DNA from: Gracilaria domingensis
Lineage: Eukaryota > Rhodophyta > Florideophyceae > Gracilariales > Gracilariaceae
Direction: 5' to 3'
DNA: 64,000 nt
NCBI GenBank assembly: GCA_022539475.1
Contig: VCMS01000336.1
Coordinates: forward strand, 30,173-94,172
A program made the translations under genes and the position numbers. Of the stretch, positions 31,949 through 42,487 are shown in pieces. How positions within the stretch are numbered: the stretch's first letter is position 1; each line of letters opens with the position of its first letter. The notes under the pieces are model-generated. The model saw nothing but the letters and a program-made list of their open reading frames with translations, made no database searches and had not been told where the DNA came from.

Positions 31949-33232
31949 TTAGATCTCATCATTCAAAATTTTGCATCGGAGTGATTCCATAAACTCTGAC
32001 ATGAAAAGGAGGTTATGTAACGTAAGAAAAGTGGCGGCAATCGGCTCATGCGCTTTAAAAAGGTGGTGCAGGTAAGCCAAAGTATGACCCTGGAGGCCCC
32101 CCTCCCAATCTGGGGGTTCAAACACGTTTCTCCATTTACCCTGCCGTATTTGTACACGACCAAACCGTTTCGTGAGCAGCGTGCCGTGACGTCCGAGGCG
32201 CGTCGGGAAACAAGAATCGAAAGTATCCACCCCAAAGGGGACAGCTCCTTGAATGCTGTCAACATCAGCAATACCCAAAAGATGATTCGGCTTGTCTTTT
32301 GGGAGGAGGGGAACTACAAAACTAAGCAATTCGAAAAGTTCAGGTCGATCCTTTCCGAGACTGCCTCCTATTGCATACCCATCAAACGGTAGGCTCGTCA
32401 AATATTCGGCAGACATCCGACGCAAGTCCTGATCAATTCCGCCGTGCACTACGGCGTACATAGCTTGATTTCGCCTATCTTCCAAGTGTCTCCTCAGTGA
32501 GCGAGCTTCCCATCGATGAGATAGCAACACGGACCGATGAAGCACTTCTCTATCAATGTGATATGGCGGGAGTTCATCGAGCGGTACGATGATATCAGAC
32601 CCAAACGCTTTCTGTGCGTCAACACTCGATTCAGGCGTAAGGGTTATTCGTCGACCGTCTCTGTATGAACGAAATGTGGCACCATTCTCATCAACCTTAA
32701 GAAGAAGCGAGCTTTCCCTCGCTCTTGATCTCTTCATGTTGAGTTCATCCGTAACGCTACCGTGAGCCAGACTAAACACCTGAAATCCGCCGGAGTCAGT
32801 AATGATAGGTCTGTCCCGCTGCATGAAGTTGTGAAGTCCCCCCGCCTCTTTAATCACCTCGGGCCCAGGATGCAGGAGAAGATGATATGTATTACAGAAC
32901 ATAAGCTGCAGTAAATCTCCGAGAGGGCGATGATCGACCGCCTTTAAAGCTGCATTTGTGGCCACTGCTACAAAGCCCGGAGTATCTATGATTCCGTGGG
33001 CGGTATGAATGCGGCACACTCGTGCAGCAGACCGAGATGACTGGTGGATAACCTCGAACTTGAAGCAGTCGAGAGGTTCGAATTTTTGGAATGATTCGGG
33101 AGGAGGTGGCAATGTGTAAGGGTCTATAGCTGGCGGTTTTCGGCGATGTGTTACGTTGGCCGTCGGGAGCGGGGTTGCCGCGACTTCCGAGCAGAATCGC
33201 CGGATCATCTGGGCTGGAACCCTAATCATCAT
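31949..33232 (-). CDS. Queuine/preQ1 tRNA-guanine transglycosylase lacking zinc cysteines
   Basis: 427 residues from ATG 33232. Residues 1-55 are a Pro- and basic-rich extension, possibly a mitochondrial or plastid presequence. Core TGT motifs follow: CNTYHLLLHPG, TDSGGFQVFSL (D146, general acid/base), VPLDELPPY, VVHGGIDQDLR, YAIGGSLG and GVDTFDSCFPTR (D339, the nucleophile). The enzyme swaps guanine for queuine or a precursor at wobble position 34 of GUN tRNAs. Oddly, the zinc site C-x-C-x2-C ... H is lost. The stretch before AYLHHLF reads EPPDWEGGLQGHT with no cysteine, although the histidine is kept (LHNL, H406) and the next helix YLHHLF is normal. It could be a non-zinc organellar TGT, or a QTRT2-like non-catalytic subunit, though the catalytic aspartates argue against the latter. 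Confidence 0.85.
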   Translation of the reverse strand: MMIRVPAQMIRRFCSEVAATPLPTANVTHRRKPPAIDPYTLPPPPESFQKFEPLDCFKFEVIHQSSRSAARVCRIHTAHGIIDTPGFVAVATNAALKAVDHRPLGDLLQLMFCNTYHLLLHPGPEVIKEAGGLHNFMQRDRPIITDSGGFQVFSLAHGSVTDELNMKRSRARESSLLLKVDENGATFRSYRDGRRITLTPESSVDAQKAFGSDIIVPLDELPPYHIDREVLHRSVLLSHRWEARSLRRHLEDRRNQAMYAVVHGGIDQDLRRMSAEYLTSLPFDGYAIGGSLGKDRPELFELLSFVVPLLPKDKPNHLLGIADVDSIQGAVPFGVDTFDSCFPTRLGRHGTLLTKRFGRVQIRQGKWRNVFEPPDWEGGLQGHTLAYLHHLFKAHEPIAATFLTLHNLLFMSEFMESLRCKILNDEI

Positions 33233-33929
33233 GGATAACGCTCTTTCGCAAATGAAAAGAAATCATCCACAGTTTTCATTCGCTCTGCGCGGTAACGTGA
33301 CGCAGCTGAAAGAGAAGCTGTACAACTTCAAGGGGCATTCGTCGTAAACGATGCGGACTACGACGGTATCTTATGGCTCGCTTAACATTTTATGGATTAC
33401 AGATCACATATCACACCCATATGCAGTACCCACGTCGAGATCATTGCTCATGACCAGCAGGAATTTTGCAGTGTAGGTACATGGCCACGTGGAAATTTAG
33501 CATTGGATGTTCCTTATCAGTAACAGTTTTGGCGAAGTGGTAATTTGGTTTCGTTGCCGTGAAGAATATTTGGCGCGCTTTTGCATTCCAAACAGTGCTG
33601 CTGGTCAACACCAGTGCTTCGAAGCTATGCTGCCAGCGGCACGCCCTCCTCGGCTGGCTGCCCGACTGGAGACCTCGAGTCCAGGCGCAATTGTTTCATC
33701 TTCGCGCCCACAATCTCAGGCCGCGAGGCACACAGGAACATCGTTTATCTCAATCTTGGCCTCGGACCCGAATTGCAACATTGCGCAACACGTAACGTTT
33801 CTGTTTGTCACCTCGATGAATGCGCTGCAGAGCGGTTGAGGTAATGATCAAAGGAGCTTTCCCGCACAGAACGAAGAAAGAGACCTTCGTCCATCTTGTA
33901 CAAGTCAGTTCCTGGCCGGGCTCTTCACA
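33233..33929. promoter_or_regulatory. Divergent intergenic region, TGT / RING protein
   Basis: 697 bp between two start codons on opposite strands. Overlapping small frames around 33507-33844 show no recognisable protein and probably reflect 5' UTR. Confidence 0.35.
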
Positions 33930-35468
33930 ATGAGTATGTCAATTAGCTTAGATGAAACTGGATTCCAGTTTGAGGAAGAACGAGCTCCTCCTTTCATTAG
34001 TTCCGACGAAGAGTCCAGCGGGCCGTCTTTAATAGATTTGATGGATTCAGACGATCAGCCTCAGGAAGTGGAAGTGCGGCGCGAGATCCGCAATCAAAGC
34101 AATGTGATGTCCGCGGGCAGAAGGCAACGCCAGACCAGGATCCAAAGCGATCAGTTGCCTCTGACAGGAGTGCGACGCGAAACCCAGCTTCAAAGCCTTG
34201 CTCTTCCCTCAACTAGAGTGCGACGCGGGACCCGAAATCGAAGCAATGCTTTGTCCTCGTCTGGAATGCTACCCGACACCGGGAGTCGGAGCAATTCTTT
34301 AGCTCTTTCGGCCAGAAAGAAAAGCAACGACCCTGACGAAAGCGAAGCTTTGCCTCCAGCTATTGCGGCCATGATCTCGGAAATGTCTAAAACGATGAAA
34401 CAGATTCAGATTCTTACCCAGAGAAGAAATGCAGAGCGTGCTTCTAACGCAGTCGCGGAAACTGCCAATTCTACTGCATGCGAGTGCCCCGTCTGTCTCG
34501 AAGCCCTGTATGTTTCTTCTTCTTGTGCCACGCTTTGTGGACATGTCTTTCACGCCGCTTGTATCCATCAACTCGCACAGTATAAGATGGGCAACTCAGC
34601 CCCGTGTCCTGTTTGTCGGACAACTGTGCATGTGGGAGAGCTGTTGGTCCTGCGAAGCGGTCTTCCAGAAGCGCCCGCCCCTGAGCAGTCGAGCTCTATC
34701 GATCTTACCGCGCAAACCCCCGCTGAAGAGAAAAGCGAACTTGATCACGAGTTGTCTCGGACGCTCAAAGCCTTCGAAAGTCTCTATGCTGAAAAAAACG
34801 TGTTTGATCATTGCGTTGCAGTGTTACGCAGGAATGCGGAACGAGATGTAAAGAAAATGAAGAACGATATGGAAAAGTCAAGATCCCGATACCGCGCGAG
34901 AGCTCGTATGATAGATGAGGAACATGAGAGGATTCAGATTACAATCTCTAGACTATCTCAGAGAGAAGAAAAATTAGAGGCATCTCAAAGAAAGTACAGC
35001 AAGGATTTGATGGAAATCACGAAGAAGAACAGTGATCTTAAAGTGCTCGAGGAGAGATTGAAAGTGAAAATTAGAGAAGCTGAAGAGAAAAAAGGCGAGT
35101 TTGATACCCTGCTCGAGACGGTCAATGACAAGCAACAGCGACTTGATAGACTTCGACAAGCATTAGACGCCAAGAGGAAGGCGAACGATAGAAAACGGAG
35201 TGCTTCGGTTTTCGTCGAAGATTCCGGAGATATTAAGAAACATAGGACACAATCAAGTGTCGTCGATACTCGCCACTCTCGGGAAAGCCCTTTTTCTGGG
35301 AAGCTTTGTCTGCCCTCTGCAGTGAATAGACCACCTCCTCCTCCTCGTCCAGGGAGAAAAAAGTCGAGCCAGCCCGCTTTCAGCTTATCCGCCTTCGTGC
35401 CAAAACGGTCTGGAATTCATCGGCCAAGCGCCAGGGTTGGTAAACGAAATGAATCCACAAGGTCTTGA
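33930..35468 (+). CDS. RING-H2 finger protein with coiled coil (putative E3 ubiquitin ligase)
   Basis: 512 residues. Residues ~28-45 are acidic with a SUMO-interaction-like SLIDLMDSDD. Residues ~45-130 contain four or five degenerate ~22-residue repeats with the core V-R-R-x-T-R-x-x-S-N-A-L. A RING-H2 domain spans ~186-229: CPVC, TLCGHVFHAACI, then CPVC, giving C3H2C3 ligands. A second SIM-like SSIDLT follows at ~255. Residues ~270-420 are a long coiled coil, and the tail is basic with PPPPPRPGRK. RING plus coiled coil resembles TRAIP/RNF-type ligases of genome maintenance, and the SIM-like patches would fit SUMO-targeted ubiquitination. That assignment is inference. The domain order is what the sequence shows. 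Confidence 0.85.
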   Translation: MSMSISLDETGFQFEEERAPPFISSDEESSGPSLIDLMDSDDQPQEVEVRREIRNQSNVMSAGRRQRQTRIQSDQLPLTGVRRETQLQSLALPSTRVRRGTRNRSNALSSSGMLPDTGSRSNSLALSARKKSNDPDESEALPPAIAAMISEMSKTMKQIQILTQRRNAERASNAVAETANSTACECPVCLEALYVSSSCATLCGHVFHAACIHQLAQYKMGNSAPCPVCRTTVHVGELLVLRSGLPEAPAPEQSSSIDLTAQTPAEEKSELDHELSRTLKAFESLYAEKNVFDHCVAVLRRNAERDVKKMKNDMEKSRSRYRARARMIDEEHERIQITISRLSQREEKLEASQRKYSKDLMEITKKNSDLKVLEERLKVKIREAEEKKGEFDTLLETVNDKQQRLDRLRQALDAKRKANDRKRSASVFVEDSGDIKKHRTQSSVVDTRHSRESPFSGKLCLPSAVNRPPPPPRPGRKKSSQPAFSLSAFVPKRSGIHRPSARVGKRNESTRS

Positions 35469-38082
35469 AGACTTCATACCTTTAATCTTCTCAAGCACTT
35501 TTGATTACGGAGCTCTTTTCCCTTGGTACTCAGTGTTCCTCGCAGTTCTGAATGGGTTTGTATATTTCTTCTGAATACATAAGCTTTGCAGTAATCTGAG
35601 TTAACCAACTGGCTACAGACCATTTCGTTAGCCAATCTGCAGCCCGCTGCCGAACATGTTGGACCACCATATGGCTGAAATTCGAGCTTCGCTTTCTGCG
35701 AAACAGAATTGTCAGGTGCTGCTGCTAGATTTCCCAAGTTTACATCTGGCGAAAGCTGCTCAGAAAGCAGACAGCTTATTCGGTCAATTCTGTATACAGC
35801 ATTTGCACTACATTCCTCCTCCGATCCCAATAACAGAACAATGCAGCGCAGCTGTGGGACTTGTGGGAAGAGGATTAGTCTCCGTTCGCTCCTCACAAGT
35901 CCTTTGCAGTGCGACCTCGTAGAAAACTATTGTACCATATATCAAAAAGAAAACAACTGGAGTCAAGATTTGATAAGACAACAACCACAAAGGTTGCTGG
36001 CCTTCTTGACGTGAGAGAACTTTCTGTAACGAAGGTTCCACTTTGACCAATTAGAGGTCGATGTCCGAAATAAATCATGGCATTCCTAAACAGGTAGAAC
36101 TTACCGAAGGCTCAACCCCAGTCTAGGTTTAGAATGTTGTGTCCACAAGAAGCAAAGAGACGAGCTTGGCGGCGAGTCTTTTGAAAACCGGTCTGATACA
36201 GGCCCAAACGACTTGGTGTCCAGAATACGCGAACAGAACAGAGCGTTTTGGCCTTTCTTAGAAGAGAGAACTACCTCTAGAAGAGTAGCTCTTCTGTTGC
36301 TTCGGAAAACGGGGAAACAGACCAAAGTACAGAAGAAAAGAACAGAGCGTGGGGGAACACAAAGTCACAACGCCACATGTTTGGCGAACTGTAGCCGTCT
36401 GCACCTGTGCCACTGGGAGTGGCGTGAGCCATTCCATATGTGTGAGACCACAGAACGTGCCCGCTTCACAGTACTCACGAAAACCCCGGCATCGATGCAT
36501 TGAAGGAAACATGCGATATCGACAGTCGTCCTCAATGCCAGCCAGGTTTTCTTCAGTTAACATGACGACGAGTCCGCAAAAAGCAAGAAAGAAGAAAACT
36601 CTAAGAATAAGATAGAAACCCATAGGGTTGATTTAAAACCGTTTAAGTATGGCGAGTGGGAATGGATGTGTTGCTTCCTTTGAGTCTTTCAACAGCCCCA
36701 GAAGATGCTAAAACCCGTTCTAATGGTCATGACAAAGAGAAAGGGTGACTCCGACAATGTTTCACCTTCCTTGAGAGAGAATTGATATAAAGCAAGTAAA
36801 TTTCATTGACTTCTGTAACAGGAAACTTAGTAGATCTAGAACCTAGAATCATGATAAAACCAAAACATATGAAGAATAAAAAAGCCTTGAAAAATCCTTC
36901 ATTCACCATGTTAAAGAAAAACTTGTCGTCTATGGGCGCCCAAACGACACTCACCGATGAGAAGATATTGATTCATCTTTTTGAAACAGTGTGTCTTCTG
37001 TATCTCATGCTCGATGTCGCGTCTCAGTGTATCACATCACACTTATAAGAGATGAAGTGGTCTTTTTGGGAGCTAGGAAGTGAATTTATTTGGAGAGGAA
37101 GTTTGGGCGTAGAGAGCAAACGTACGCTGACACAGTGGACACCGATGGTTATTATCGTCAGGGCTATGATTGCCTGCCGAGTTCCTGCCACCACCGCCAT
37201 GGTGTTTGATCTACCACTTTTGCATCTCAGTCGCTTCTGAGAATTTAGCTTTTTAACGGTCACACCACCTCCCCTGGGAACAGTAATGTCTCTCTAGGAC
37301 ACACTGGTCAAAAGAAGTGCTACTTTGGGCACACCAGAGCACTAAGAGCAGCCCACCTTTATGTGTCTCTCAAAATCTGATCTCTGAAAGCCTCACGAAA
37401 GAGAAAAATATCCTTAGTAAGAAGAGTGTAACAAAGAGGACGGGCCACCTGCAAACAATCAAAAGGGCCAGACTATGGCTACCAGAGGTATCAGGATAAG
37501 GTACTGTCGGTACCGACGGTACTGCACACTCTTGCTCGGCACGATTGCATCCTGGCATCCTTCAATTGGATGGTATTTTGAGAAGGCTGACAGCGCTTCA
37601 AAACGCATATGTATTCCGATATACCTTCATTGCGAGAAAATGCGGAATGGGACAAATGCAAGGAGGACGTCAACGTTATCATATATGGTAAAATTCTTAT
37701 TCTTATCAGAGTTCGGAGATGCAATGAGGTGGGAGAGACACGCAGAGACACGCAACTTTGGCATGTATCGGGGTGCATATTTAATACTGTTCGCAGTGTT
37801 CTCAAGAAATTCTCCATTTTGGAAAGGAATACAGAAGAAAATGATAACCGACCGTTCATACTAGGACTTCCTAGTTTGCGGTGATGGGGCAGACATCTGT
37901 GTCCCATATGTGAAGGAAGAAACTGGATCTGGCTAGAGATTATTTTCTTGCTTGCTCTGATTGTGATCAACTGTTTAGATACTTGTGCCGGCACGCGCTA
38001 CTCGCCTCCTCGTCGTGTGCCTGGACTCAATCCGAACTCGAACGGACGAGGCGAAATGAGTAAAGCGTACGGGACTCCTTTG
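35469..38082. other. Long intergenic stretch, nothing recognised
   Basis: About 2.6 kb with only short unsupported open frames on both strands. The longest, a minus-strand frame of about 140 codons at 35474-35896, has no recognisable features. The DNA may include old repeats, but I see no element ends. Confidence 0.4.
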
Positions 38083-38288
38083 TACATTCTGCACACTGCA
38101 GAAGTACCTCTCTCTCATGGTGATTTTTGCGTCGCCGTCGCTGTTTTCGGCCTCCAAAGGAGGCTGAAAGATTTTTGCGTCGCTGTCGCTGTTTTCGGCC
38201 TCCAAAAGAAGCCGAAAACAGCGACGGCGACGCAAAAATCACCATGAGAGAGAGGTACCAGGGGTACTTCTGCAGTGTGCAGAATGTA
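38083..38288. repeat. Foldback element with ~69 bp arms
   Basis: The left arm 38083-38151 is the reverse complement of 38211-38288, interrupted only by an extra nine bases on the right (GGTACCAGGGGTAC in place of GGTAC). The 59-base middle contains another direct copy of GATTTTTGCGTCGC(T/C)GTCGC and what follows it. Transcription from either side would yield a long, nearly perfect hairpin. Confidence 0.85.
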
Positions 38289-38358
38289 AACTGCTCCGTG
38301 GGACAAATGACAAATGTACGAATTTGAGAATTTGAGTAACTACAACGTGTTCCATACC

Positions 38359-38512
38359 GGGGGGGAGGGGGGGGGGGGGGGGGCGTCGTGCATTACCATA
38401 CATTTGGTTTTGGCCTTCCAAGTGAGAGAACGTTTCTTTCAACAGAAACGTTATGTAGCATGACGGAGCTGGGGTGTTATAACCATAAACAGAGAGAGAG
38501 AGAGAGAGAGAG
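38359..38512. repeat. G-run and (GA)n microsatellite
   Basis: A run of seven G, one A and 17 G spans 38359-38383, and an AG repeat of 11 units spans 38491-38512. The rest of 38289-38885 holds nothing I recognise. Confidence 0.8.
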
Positions 38513-38885
38513 CATACATTTACAGGGGTGTTGCATGTTTTGTAGACGAAAAGCGGTGATTCCGATAATCGGCTGTTTAAACACGCAGTGCAGGGTAGAT
38601 ACGGGCTGCATGTGTCCTCGTCAACCAGGACTTTGCCCGGCGGTTTCGGGGCAGCTGGTCCGCTGCTCTCTGAAACCTACTCCAAGGCTACTCCGGTCAA
38701 CCACACGCTTGTATCACTGCACTAGTCTTTCTTGGAAGAGCGTATCTGAGTAACTGGTATCGAGAGACGAAGCTTTTACTTCGGCTCTCACTCAGCCCCA
38801 TTTTATATCTTCCTTTCATCTTCATAAACTTCAAAGAAAATGCAGACATCACTGATATTAGGTTGACCAGCGGAAGAATGATACT

Positions 38886-41063
38886 TCACCGTCTAAGATG
38901 TCCTAAATTCGACAATCGGCTTCTATAGCTCTTGCCTCTTCCAGTACGCGTTGAACCTCTTCTGCGAGAGGGGTTTCCTCTACGTCGTTGATCACGATCC
39001 CTGCCTCGATAGTTGAATTTGTATTCACCCCGAAGCGCTTTTTCTGTTATAGAAACACTATTCCTTTGTCTAGAGACCTGATCACCAACCACAGTCTTCG
39101 AAAACCGAGAGAAAACTTCTCTGTTGAAGGTCGCCGTCAGACCAAGTTTCTCTCCTCCGATGATTTCCCTACCTGCATTACGAGCTTGCATGACTTTGTC
39201 CATTAGTTCATTTTCTCCAAGCCTTTCCCTCATGTCGGAAATGGACTCCCCTTCTTTACAGAGAATGTACAAATTGAAGGGTGGCGGTTTTGAATCATCT
39301 ATGTCACATGGTGGTGGTTCGTTTAGGTTCTCTACGCCGTTCCCATCAACATCCTCAATAGAAGACATCGTACTATCCTTCTGAGGTCTACTAGGACAAA
39401 TGTCTTCAAAGTCATCATCATCGACTAAGTCAATAACTTCATTCTTGAGCTGATCATTGTTCGTAGTCCTGCGAGGGCGTTGAACACAAGCAACATCACG
39501 CTTATAGAACCTATCGCTGTCCACGAGGTCTTCGCACACATTGAGTGCTCGGTCTTTAGGATTCGGAGAGAGTCTGGTCAGAGGGTTTGGTTGTGTACCT
39601 GGTTTTGTAGCTGAGACCCTCTTCTTGGAGCGAACTGCCACGACCTTCCTTGGGCTCGACTTTTCTCTGGGGTCATTGCTATCTTCCGCAGAACTTGAGA
39701 ACGTTTCAATTTTGCGTTCATGGTACCATTCATTTTCTTCGGGAACTCTGCCGAAGTCGATAGACTTCTGGATCCTGTCCGGGCGCTTGGGTGGATCTTC
39801 GCGGTGCTTATCTTCTTCATCACTCGGAACGGTAATGAGTTTTGATCGCAGTCTACGTTTCCTAGTGGAGGGTGGCGAAGGACTCGAAGGAGGAGTCACC
39901 CCAGTATCTTGTGAGACTGCAAAAGATAATCGTCGTCTCGTTTGACTTCTTTGGGGACTCTTCGCGAAATCTTTGCTGGGATGTAGACAACCTCCAGAAA
40001 CAGATCTATCTAGGCGACCGCTTGCTGCACGGTTTGGATCTACGCGCTTCCTCTTAGGATTACTTCCCTCGATCTGTATTTCAGTGTCTATGACGCACAC
40101 TTCATCCTGTCGGCCGCGGTGACTTTCGTTCTCCGATTCAGCGGCGGGAACTACTTCTATTTCCGGAACGTCCATGCTCTGCCTGACTTCTGCACCCGAA
40201 CGAGGTCTGCCATGCTCTATGGGCAATTGCTCTACATCCTGTTCACTCTCTTCTTCGGAAGACTCTTGGATACGACGTATTCTGCGACTTCTTTTCCGTT
40301 TCGAACTTTTCGGGATTGGTATCTCAACGGAATCGTCACTATCGTCAGAAAAAAGCTGAGGTAAATCGCGAGCGCGTTTCGGAGCTGATTTCGATTCTGT
40401 ACACTGCTCGGAGACTTGTACAAAGATATCTGCTTCATGCTTGCGAAAGTCACTGCCATGTGCAGGGCTATTGAACGGCATTCGATTTGGCTGGGCATTT
40501 TTCTCATGTACTGACGATTTCTTTGCCTTTGGCGCATTTCTTCTTCGATGGACAGTACTTTCAACGTCACCCCGCACGCTTTCATGCGGAACACTATCTG
40601 CAGAATGTTTTAGATCCCTCCCGTGCTTTGATCGCTCTCTACGCGGCGGGCGTATAGGTTCATCGTCATCAGTTTCGGAAAGTTCGCTTTTTTCACCTTC
40701 AAATACGACATGATCCATGACCTCTTCCTCTGAAGAACTTGATTCAAGGGTAGGTATTGAGCGCTTTTTTGCATTTGGCATCCGTGCTGAACCTCGTTTC
40801 TGCGTAGGTGTGGTGAGACAAATCGGTTTCTTTGTCTTCTTTCCCCTGTTCGCTGAAGTCTTCGTCATTGAAGATCGATCGTTGCGCATCCGAGAAGTGG
40901 GTGTGAGTAGCTGAGGTCGCTGGCGCGCCACCTGCGAAAACACAGCTGGAGGCTCAAAATCGTCATCGCTATTCGAGTCGTCAATGTTTATAACCGGTGC
41001 ACGTTCCTCCACAATTTTCTTTCCGGAATTAAGGGACTCACCATCCATCAGGCGCTTTCCCAT
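38886..41063 (-). CDS. Large disordered nuclear protein with SUMO-interaction-like motifs
   Basis: 725 residues from ATG 41063. The family is not recognised. The protein is almost wholly low-complexity, charged and Ser/Pro-rich, with many basic nuclear-localisation-like runs (KRKRSRRIRR, RKRRLRSK, KSSVHEKN). Hydrophobic-acidic motifs typical of SUMO-interaction sites occur near both ends: PVINIDDSNSDDDFE (~25) and NEVIDLVDDDDFEDI (~570). The only part that looks folded is ~610-690 (FNLYILCKEGESISDMRERL then ...RNAGREIIGGEKLGLT), followed by an RG-rich tail (RGRDRDQRRRGNPSRRRG). The frame stays open upstream of the ATG to a stop near 41196 and encodes KPTPKKKRRTDD there, so the true N-terminus may begin in another frame. 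An ATG at 41254 reads MGQRQKSHFRQTRLQF. A role in chromatin or DNA repair is a guess. Confidence 0.7.
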   Translation of the reverse strand: MGKRLMDGESLNSGKKIVEERAPVINIDDSNSDDDFEPPAVFSQVARQRPQLLTPTSRMRNDRSSMTKTSANRGKKTKKPICLTTPTQKRGSARMPNAKKRSIPTLESSSSEEEVMDHVVFEGEKSELSETDDDEPIRPPRRERSKHGRDLKHSADSVPHESVRGDVESTVHRRRNAPKAKKSSVHEKNAQPNRMPFNSPAHGSDFRKHEADIFVQVSEQCTESKSAPKRARDLPQLFSDDSDDSVEIPIPKSSKRKRSRRIRRIQESSEEESEQDVEQLPIEHGRPRSGAEVRQSMDVPEIEVVPAAESENESHRGRQDEVCVIDTEIQIEGSNPKRKRVDPNRAASGRLDRSVSGGCLHPSKDFAKSPQRSQTRRRLSFAVSQDTGVTPPSSPSPPSTRKRRLRSKLITVPSDEEDKHREDPPKRPDRIQKSIDFGRVPEENEWYHERKIETFSSSAEDSNDPREKSSPRKVVAVRSKKRVSATKPGTQPNPLTRLSPNPKDRALNVCEDLVDSDRFYKRDVACVQRPRRTTNNDQLKNEVIDLVDDDDFEDICPSRPQKDSTMSSIEDVDGNGVENLNEPPPCDIDDSKPPPFNLYILCKEGESISDMRERLGENELMDKVMQARNAGREIIGGEKLGLTATFNREVFSRFSKTVVGDQVSRQRNSVSITEKALRGEYKFNYRGRDRDQRRRGNPSRRRGSTRTGRGKSYRSRLSNLGHLRR

Positions 41064-41263
41064 TTCCCAGAAGTGGTCATCGAATGCAATGCTGTCGTCT
41101 GTGCGGCGTTTCTTCTTTGGCGTTGGCTTGCGGAAAACTGGAGGGCTGTCGGTCGTGGGAGAGGCTTTAACGGGGGAGAAGGAGGCGGCGAAGGGTCAGG
41201 TTTCGTGAACTGCAATCGGGTTTGACGAAAGTGTGATTTTTGCCGCTGGCCCATCGGTTTCGT

Positions 41264-42487
41264 TTCGCTTTGTCAAAGAATGACCGGCCAAGTGCTCAGA
41301 GGTTTGGGAGTTGAACAAACACACGCTCCAAGGCATAACAGCGTTGCCTTTCCAAGTTGAGAAACACAGCGGGTGCGCAAGGATGTGTGATGGGTGTCTC
41401 TCTAGCTAGATATCTACGTCGGAGTCAACTGAGGTCTTCGCAGGCCCACTATGCTGTGGGCAATGCACAGCGTTTGCTTTGCTTTCGTCGAAAAGGGATT
41501 GGCGCCAAAATAATGCCCAAATCCAGAAAATTATTTGGAAGTGCTGTCCAGTTTTTGTCAAGTTTGGCGAATGTACAACAGTACGTGTACCTCTGTACAC
41601 GTACAGTGAGCGACGGAAACAGGGGCATTCGATAGCGCCTTACTGGTGCCGCGGTGATTCTTCATCTCTCTACCCTCGCAACCAATCATGACGCACGACG
41701 CAAGGGTTCTGGCGATCATCGTGATGAGCAACGAATCCAATTGTGGGCGCCCTTGAAGAAGCAGCAGGCTACAATAGATACCTGCATGATGCAGAAGTTT
41801 CCTTGCGTCCTGCCCGAATTTGCAGCTTCGTCCAGTAGTAACTTTGTGCTGTGCCCTACTCTTGTCGTCGTAGAAATTGGGTACCGTCGGCAGTCTGAGA
41901 GCATCATGTGACAGTAGGTAGGTATGTTCAAAGCTCAATCTAGCAGGAATACCAGGGGTATCCTTAAGGATAGCAACGCAGTCGCGATACAATTCTCGAA
42001 GACAAGGGCTAACCAATATCACACGACCGAATGCCACATGCGTCGAAGATTGGGCAGTGCGTCGTTTCATCAACGGAACGTTGGCGATCTGCAGATTTGA
42101 TGAGCACCTGCCATTCTTACAGTCAAACTGACCGTACAGCGCGTCCACGTAAAGTCGTCAACTCTGGAGAAAAGGAAATGATTGGCGGAACTGGCAAATG
42201 TCAGCATGGGCTGTAAAGTGGCACCGGAGTATGGATTAGCAATGCAGTGGTAATCTGAGACTCTCGGTGGCACGAGCTCCCCAGCGCCTGAGAGCCGTTC
42301 ATCCAATTCGTGGCTCACCGTGTGCACGACCTGTCTGCTCTTCCGCACCGAACTGACCTCCGATCCCGCCTCCTCTCCATTTAAATGTGTGTTTCGCCTC
42401 CCTGCAGCTTGGATCATCTCCGTTAGTGAAAGCCTCTTTCTCTCACATCAACTGCCCTTGTCTTGAGTTTCCTGTTACTCTTTTGTC
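41264..42487. other. Intergenic region upstream of GapA
   Basis: Divergent region between the disordered-protein gene and GapA. A minus-strand frame at 41558-42148 (196 codons) is open but has no recognisable feature, so I leave it out as a gene. The GapA promoter should lie in the last few hundred bases. Pyrimidine-rich CTTTCTCTCACATC at about 42438 suggests the start of its 5' UTR. Confidence 0.35.

Noticed and set aside
35474-37994. Assorted 60-170 codon frames in the empty region
   Set aside because: They overlap on both strands, have no motifs and look like random open frames.
41558-42148. 196-codon minus-strand frame upstream of GapA
   Set aside because: No recognisable domain, no conserved neighbour relation, and it overlaps the presumed promoter region.
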